A stretch of 64,000 nucleotides of DNA, from positions 1 through 64,000 of the forward strand of contig JABTTQ020001482.1 of assembly GCA_016081115.2 (NCBI GenBank), written 5' to 3'. Shown piece after piece: positions 59,041 to 64,000 of this stretch. The stretch is from Rehmannia glutinosa (Eukaryota > Streptophyta > Magnoliopsida > Lamiales > Orobanchaceae). The notes beneath the pieces were generated by a model. That model was not told the DNA's origin and made no database searches. It was given only the letters and a program-made list of their open reading frames with translations. Positions within the stretch are counted from its first letter, which is position 1, and every line of letters starts with the position of its first letter. The translations under genes were made by a program, and so were the position numbers.

Positions 59041-60598
59041 AAGAACTAGATCCAGAGCTCAACAAGAAGCAATGTTCACTTGTTTTATTTCCCAAATAGA
59101 GCCAAAAGATGTGTCCCAAGCATTGGATGACACACATTGGATTCAGGCCATGCAGAAAGAGCTGAATCAATTTGAAAGGAACAAAGTATGGGAACGGTGC
59201 AAAGACCAACTCATCAAAATGTTATTGGCACAAAATGGGTTTTTGAAACAAGATGAATGAGGAAGGTTCTGTGGTAAGAAACAAAGCAAGATTGGTAGCC
59301 AAAGGGTATTGCCAAGAGGAAGGTATATATTTTGATGAAACATTTGCTCTTGTTGCAAGATTAGAAGCAATAAGGATGTTTCTTGCCTATGATGCACACA
59401 AGAACTTCATTGTATATCAAATGGATGTGAAAAGTGCATTCTTGAATGGATTATTGGAAGAAGAAGTCTATGTTGAACAACCTCCAGGATTTGAGTAGAA
59501 GACCATTGGAGATAAGGTGTACAAGCTCAAGAAAGCCTTATATGGATTGAAACAGGCACCTAGAGCATGGTATGATACATTATCTCAATTTCTGACAGAT
59601 AATGGATTCACCAAAGGCAAAGTGGATAGAACACTCTTCAGAATTCAAGATGGAGAGAGTATACTACTTGTCCAAATATATGTGGATAACATTATTTTTG
59701 GATCCACAAACAAAGAGCTGTGTGATAAGTTCTCAAACCTCATGCAAGGCAAATTTGAAATGAGCATGATGGGAGAGCTGATATTCTTCCTAGGACTTCA
59801 AGTTAAACAGTGAAGGATGGAACCTTTATAAGTCAAACAAAGTATACGAGAGATTTAATGAAGAAATTTGGTATGGAAGAGAAATCTTACAGTAAAAATA
59901 CCAATGAATACATCGGTCAAGATGGATATGGATGCGGATGGCAAAGCTGTGGATCAAACAAGATCTGAGCACTTATTGGATCATTGCTTTATTTAACGCA
60001 AGCGGGCAAGACATCACATTTGTAGTAGGTGTATGTGCAAGATTTCAATCTGCACAAAAAAGAAAGCCATATGATTGACTAAGAGAATCTAAGATATTTG
60101 AAGGGTGCCAGGAAGTCGGCTTATGGTATCCAAAGGAAGGAGGATTCAAGCTAATTGGTTATTCAGACTCTGACTATGCTGGATGTAGAGTTGACAAGAA
60201 AAGTACTTCAGGTACATGTCAAATGCTTGGAAACAGATTGGTTTCTGGTTTAGCAAGAAGCAAAATTCAATAGCCACATCCGGTGGCGAGTACATAGCAT
60301 GGCAATTTGTTGTGCCCAAGTCTTATGGATGAGACAACAAGACTATGATATTGAAGAAAAAGAGATTCCAATCATGTGTGATAACACAAGTGCTATTTCA
60401 ATCACTCAAAATCCTGTGCTGCATTCTAGAACAAAGCACATTGATGTCGAATATCATTTCATAAGAAACCATGTTGAAAAGAAGGACATCACTTTAGAAT
60501 ACATCTCAAGCGATAAGCAGGTTGGTGACATATTCACAAAGCCATTATGTGAATCAAGATTTGAAGAACTCAAGCATGAGCTAGGGTTAGTTGAGTGA
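59041..60598 (+). pseudogene. Element 2 reverse transcriptase and RNase H, catalytic Asp changed
   Basis: The open pieces 59072-59260, 59253-59498 and 59517-59813 carry the reverse transcriptase (ARLVAKGYCQEEGIYFDETF, YQMDVKSAFLNGLLEEEVYV, KKALYGLKQAPRAWYDTL). The catalytic box at 59679-59690 reads YVDN instead of YVDD, so one metal-binding aspartate is lost. RNase H is seen from about 60150 (GYSDSDYAGCRVD); its TAEAEYI block near 60275-60300 is garbled. The end (60299-60598) has CDNTSAISITQNPVLHSRTK and SSDKQVGDIFTKPLCE and ends at a natural stop (60596-60598). A stop after the first part of reverse transcriptase (59496-59498) and several frame changes add to the decay. Confidence 0.87.
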
Positions 60599-61159
60599 GA
60601 TAACACCCGGAAGACTCGAGGAGAAGAGATGAGACAAGAAAAGATGAAAATAGAGCTGAGCTCGTGAATCGCCTAAGTGAATCGGCCGTATCGAAAAATC
60701 ATTTTGCATCGAGTTAGGTGCCGACACGGTGAGTACCTATGTGAAAAGAGAGAAGAAGAATTGAATCGGCTAAAAGGCTGAGTCATTTATGAGCTAAGTG
60801 ACAAAAACACGGATCGTTTTAATAAGCGGGAATGTTTTAAGGATGATGTCAAGCATAATAATGACAAGTCTGATAAAAAAGCGCACGACAAAGAATATGA
60901 TTGGATATAAATGCTGCCGCATTAAATGCGAGCAATTAAATGCTAATCGGCATGCTAAATCTGAGCCGTTGATCTTGATCAAATTTCAAAAACCGTATGC
61001 ACGTCCTTTCATAACCCATACATATACCATTTTGTCCGTTTTCTCTCTCACATTACTCAAACTGTTCATCTCTCCAAAAGCAAAGAAAGTATTTTTCTCT
61101 CAAAACCCTATCAATCTTCAAGGCAAATTTCTAAGGTTTCGTTCGGTATAAACTCCAAA
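60599..61159 (+). promoter_or_regulatory. Element 2 pol-ORF3 spacer with TATA-like box
   Basis: Non-coding counterpart of 11151-11687. Purine tract GCGGGAATG near 60825-60833. TATA-like box GGATATAAATGCTG at 60906-60912, 254 bp before the ORF3 ATG. CT-rich leader near 61030-61080. Confidence 0.45.
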
Positions 61160-64000
61160 ATGGCAACTACTTATGATTTCACTAAGTTGGGAAAGCAAAT
61201 CCACACTCGTTCCACCGTGGATTTGAAGGGATGATCAACAGGGTTCGATGAAACCCTCGTGAAGAAGATAGCCGATAAAATCGAAAAGTCCGGATGAAAC
61301 CCTTTCTAACAATGGAGTTTGGATGACCTATGTTGAAGAGGTCGCGCGATTCTACGTGAACGCTGAAGTTCATGATGAGGGCATCAAGTCCTCTGTTCAC
61401 GGAAAGGAGTTTACAATCACTGCTGAGGATCTAGCGGAGCATTGCTTGCTGCCATCGGAAGGAGTACCGGAAATATTCGAAGGCGATGTAAATCATTCTC
61501 TTGCATGGAAGGAAGTGGCCAAACTCGTCTTTGTGAAGGTTGTCTACACAACTGATATAAAGCTGTTGAAGGAAGATTATCATAAGCTATATTGGACATT
61601 GTTGCCAAGTGTGTAGAAATAAAATTTGGAAGCTTTAATCAGCTGTCCAAAACCAGGCTGATCGTGATGGCTACGATCATGGAGGAGAAGAAAGTAAACT
61701 GGGCAGAATTCGTCTACAGCAGACTATGCCAGAATGTTGGAAATAAGTCCTTCAAGGACGATGGATCATTCGGAGGATCCTAGGGGTATGGCCTTGTTAT
61801 TGGCCGGCTGATGGAGGTGAATGGTGTTCCACTCCGACATGGAAAGGCATTCCATGTCAACAAGAAGATGTTCCCATCAAATCTCTCGGGAAGAAGAGAG
61901 CTTATGCCAAGAGAGCGGATACTAGTGAGGGGGAATCAGCTGACCCTGAGGAAACAACTGTTGTCTCCCCTCCTAAGAAGAAAGCTGCCCCTACAGCTGG
62001 AAAGAAGACTGCTGCCCCTGCAGCAAAGAAGAAAACCGCACCTTCCCCTGCAGCCGAGTCACCTACCCCTGCAGCCAGGTCTCCTGCCCCTGCAGCCGCA
62101 GTGGAGAAGGAATCCTTAGTACCTTCTCCAGGAATGAAGAAGAAGAGGACTGCCAAGTCGAGAAAGCCAGCTGCCTCTAAGGCAACCTCAAAGGCCTTTA
62201 CCATCGAGGAACCGGAGGAAGTAGAACCAGACGTTCCTCTAGTGAAAACCAAAAGAAGAAGAAGAATCTTCAAGAGTTCATAGCTTGAGAAAGCAGCTGA
62301 GTCTACCACTTAGCTGGAACAGATCGCTGAAACAGCTGGAGAAGTAGAGTCTCCAGAGATCATTGATGAAACCGCCAAGTCTGCTGAGGCCGATCAGCAG
62401 AGGCAAGTCGAAGACCCAGCTGTGGAGAGAACAGCTGAGGAGCAAGTAACAACTGAGACAACTAAGTCTCCTGTTGACAGGACTGTGTCTTCGCCTACGA
62501 CAGACGCTGCTGAGGGTGAAGAGCAGCAAGCTCTGCTACCCTCCATTCCTGAGAAAGAGGTACTGCAGGAAGATGATGACGATGATGTGGACATGCTATC
62601 TCCACCATATCTAGACATCCAAAATCGTCTGCGAGAATGGAGGAAGTGGAAGCTGAGTCACTCAAGGGAACAGTTCCAAAGACCTGAATTTATTGAAGAA
62701 GAGGAAGAACTGATGAATTTCCTCGGATTGACCACAGTGGTCCAGGCACTAGATGAAGAGAACTGCATAGATATCTTGAATATCTTCAAAGAGAAGGAGA
62801 AGGAAAGGTTGGCAGAAGAGGCTGAAGCTCGTGAGAAGGCCAACATCCATCCCTTCACTGGAACCACTGAGCACACTCATCCCCACCTCGATGTTCTCTC
62901 AGGAAGTGATGAGGATCTGGACCCTGCTGCTGCGACAGAAGAGCTAGAAACGCAGCAAGCCATGCGGGAATCCAGGATGCTGCATGAGTAACAACTGATG
63001 GAAGGACCAGGAGAGTCTTCCAAATCTCAGCTTGAAATTGATCCATTGGGAATGGTGCACCAAATTGCCATGTTATTATTGCAACCACTTCCCCTGACTA
63101 ACTCGGAGGATGGATCTAGGGGACATGGCGATGGCGGGAACCTGGGGACCCATGTCGAGCCAACCCCTATTGAAGGTGTCTTACCACATGCCCCAATGGC
63201 TGAACACTCACAGTAAACAGCCGGGAGTTTGGAGAAGAGTGACCCCAATCCATGTCACTCAACTGGTGTGCCACCTAATGGGGAAACTCCATCCACCTGC
63301 GACTAGGTCGGAGGTTGTTTGGAGATAACTCCACCATGAATCTCGGAGGCAAAGTGGAGAAGGAACAAAAATAGAAACACAACAAGTTGTCACTTGAAGA
63401 AGCTCGGATAATTGAGTCTGTCTCAATTTGAAGTGCCAAGCGCTCTGCAGCCGAGGACGCTGCGATGCGGTCGAGGCACAGGATTGATCTGCCCTGGGAT
63501 TTAACACTGCAGGCAATGAAAGTGCAATCCACGGAGTTGAGACTCCTATGGATGCCATCGTAGAAGACCCTAAGACAACCGAGTGCAAGGGAAGACTTGT
63601 AGTTGAGGCTGCGGGAGGTAATGAAGGCCTACGGGAGGTTGAAACTTCCGGGGTAGAGAGTAGACACACGAGAACATTCCTCCTGTTATCATTGATGCAT
63701 CTGAGAAGGAGATAAGTACCCTTCATGATTCCTAAGACAACCCTGACATAACTTTTCTGGGATCTGAAGGTGAAGATGAAGCTGAGTCATCCCCTGTTGA
63801 AAATCCAAAAGACTCAGCTGAGGATGTTCTTCCAAGCACGAGTAAGTCAGATCTCAAAGCTACTCATCAAACGTTCACTTTTGATGATGAGCCACCCCTT
63901 CAAGTCTCATCATCGTCCGATGACGCCACTGATACGGCCGAGGACCAGACAACTCAAATGGAAAAACCAGCTGAGACCGACGAAGCTGTTGAGACAGCTG
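61160..64000 (+). pseudogene. Element 2 third ORF, runs off the window
   Basis: The ATG at 61160 (MATTYDFTKLGKQIHTRSTV) matches the ORF3 start of element 1. Pieces hold TYVEEVARFYVNAEVHDEGI, FTITAEDLAEHCLLPSEGV (61323-61616) and KTRLIVMATIMEEKKVNWAE (61592-61783), the plant-transposon-protein-like domain. A Lys/Ala/Pro-rich stretch follows (about 61960-62130), built on repeated CCTGCAGCC, then KKKRTAKSRKPAASKATSKA (62101-62283). An acidic region with DIQNRLREWRKWKLSHSREQ (62422-62991) corresponds to element 1 13007-13237. Frame changes and stops near 61240, 61610, 61783, 62283 and 62991 break it. The protein's role is unknown. The basic Ala/Pro-rich part resembles a histone H1-like tail in composition only. 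Confidence 0.65.

Larger units (their letters stand above)
53510..64000 (+). mobile_element. Element 2: Copia (SIRE-type) retrotransposon, 3' end outside window
   Basis: A second member of the element 1 family, with 5' LTR (53510-55045), primer site, gag, protease, integrase, reverse transcriptase, RNase H, a TATA-bearing spacer and ORF3, which runs off the window at 64000. By comparison with element 1, about 2 kb of ORF3 and 3' sequence plus an LTR lie to the right. It is inserted in the inverted LTR at 52275-53509. Every gene is broken by several frame changes. This copy supplies the gag and 5' end missing from element 1. Confidence 0.9.

Noticed and set aside
1..64000. tRNA, rRNA and snRNA genes
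   Set aside because: None recognised. The tRNA-like sequences found are primer binding sites complementary to tRNA 3' ends.

Overview
This window is nuclear DNA from a flowering plant, most likely a eudicot. The evidence is one intron-containing plant gene for the mitochondrial complex III hinge protein (QCR6) in a mass of nested plant LTR retrotransposons (Copia/SIRE-type, Athila-type Gypsy and a long-LTR non-coding element) and small TIR transposons. I cannot name the species. Apart from QCR6, every coding stretch I recognise belongs to a mobile element or is a broken gene copy.

Layout. 1-27525 is the 3' three quarters of one Copia element on the + strand (element 1; its 5' LTR, gag and protease lie left of the window). 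It carries a third, envelope-position ORF between pol and the 3' LTR. A minus-strand Sirevirus-like Copia element (1211-9559) sits inside its pol gene, and an Athila-like Gypsy element (17254-26963, 5-bp target duplication GCAAG) sits inside its 3' LTR. 27526-30546 holds a TA microsatellite and two TIR elements with internal repeat arrays. QCR6 (coding 30950-32538, four exons, start codon split by an intron) follows. 33036-35640 holds a second array-bearing TIR element, a MULE-like element with a 10-bp target duplication, a CACTA terminus and a hAT-like terminus. 38381-48142 is a 9.8-kb retrotransposon derivative with 3.2-kb LTRs, a tRNA-iMet primer site and no proteins. 50110-50794 is a decayed RPA/DUF223-type OB-fold gene. 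50942-53509 are two truncated LTRs of the element 1 family in opposite orientations. 53510-64000 is a second copy of that family (element 2), running off the right end inside its third ORF.

Relations. Elements 1 and 2 overlap from pre-integrase to ORF3, so each helps annotate the other. Both have a TATA-like box about 250 bp upstream of the ORF3 start, which suggests a separate transcript. The Athila element has nearly identical LTRs but no reverse transcriptase, RNase H or integrase, so it probably moved recently using enzymes supplied by other copies.

Caution. When near-identical repeats here are compared, CAG/CTG in one copy often reads as CG, CGA or CGG in the other, far more often than I would expect from random mutation. 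This may be a read or consensus error at methylated CHG sites, so some of the frameshifts reported below may not be real. I judged all homologies by eye from motifs; no database search was run.
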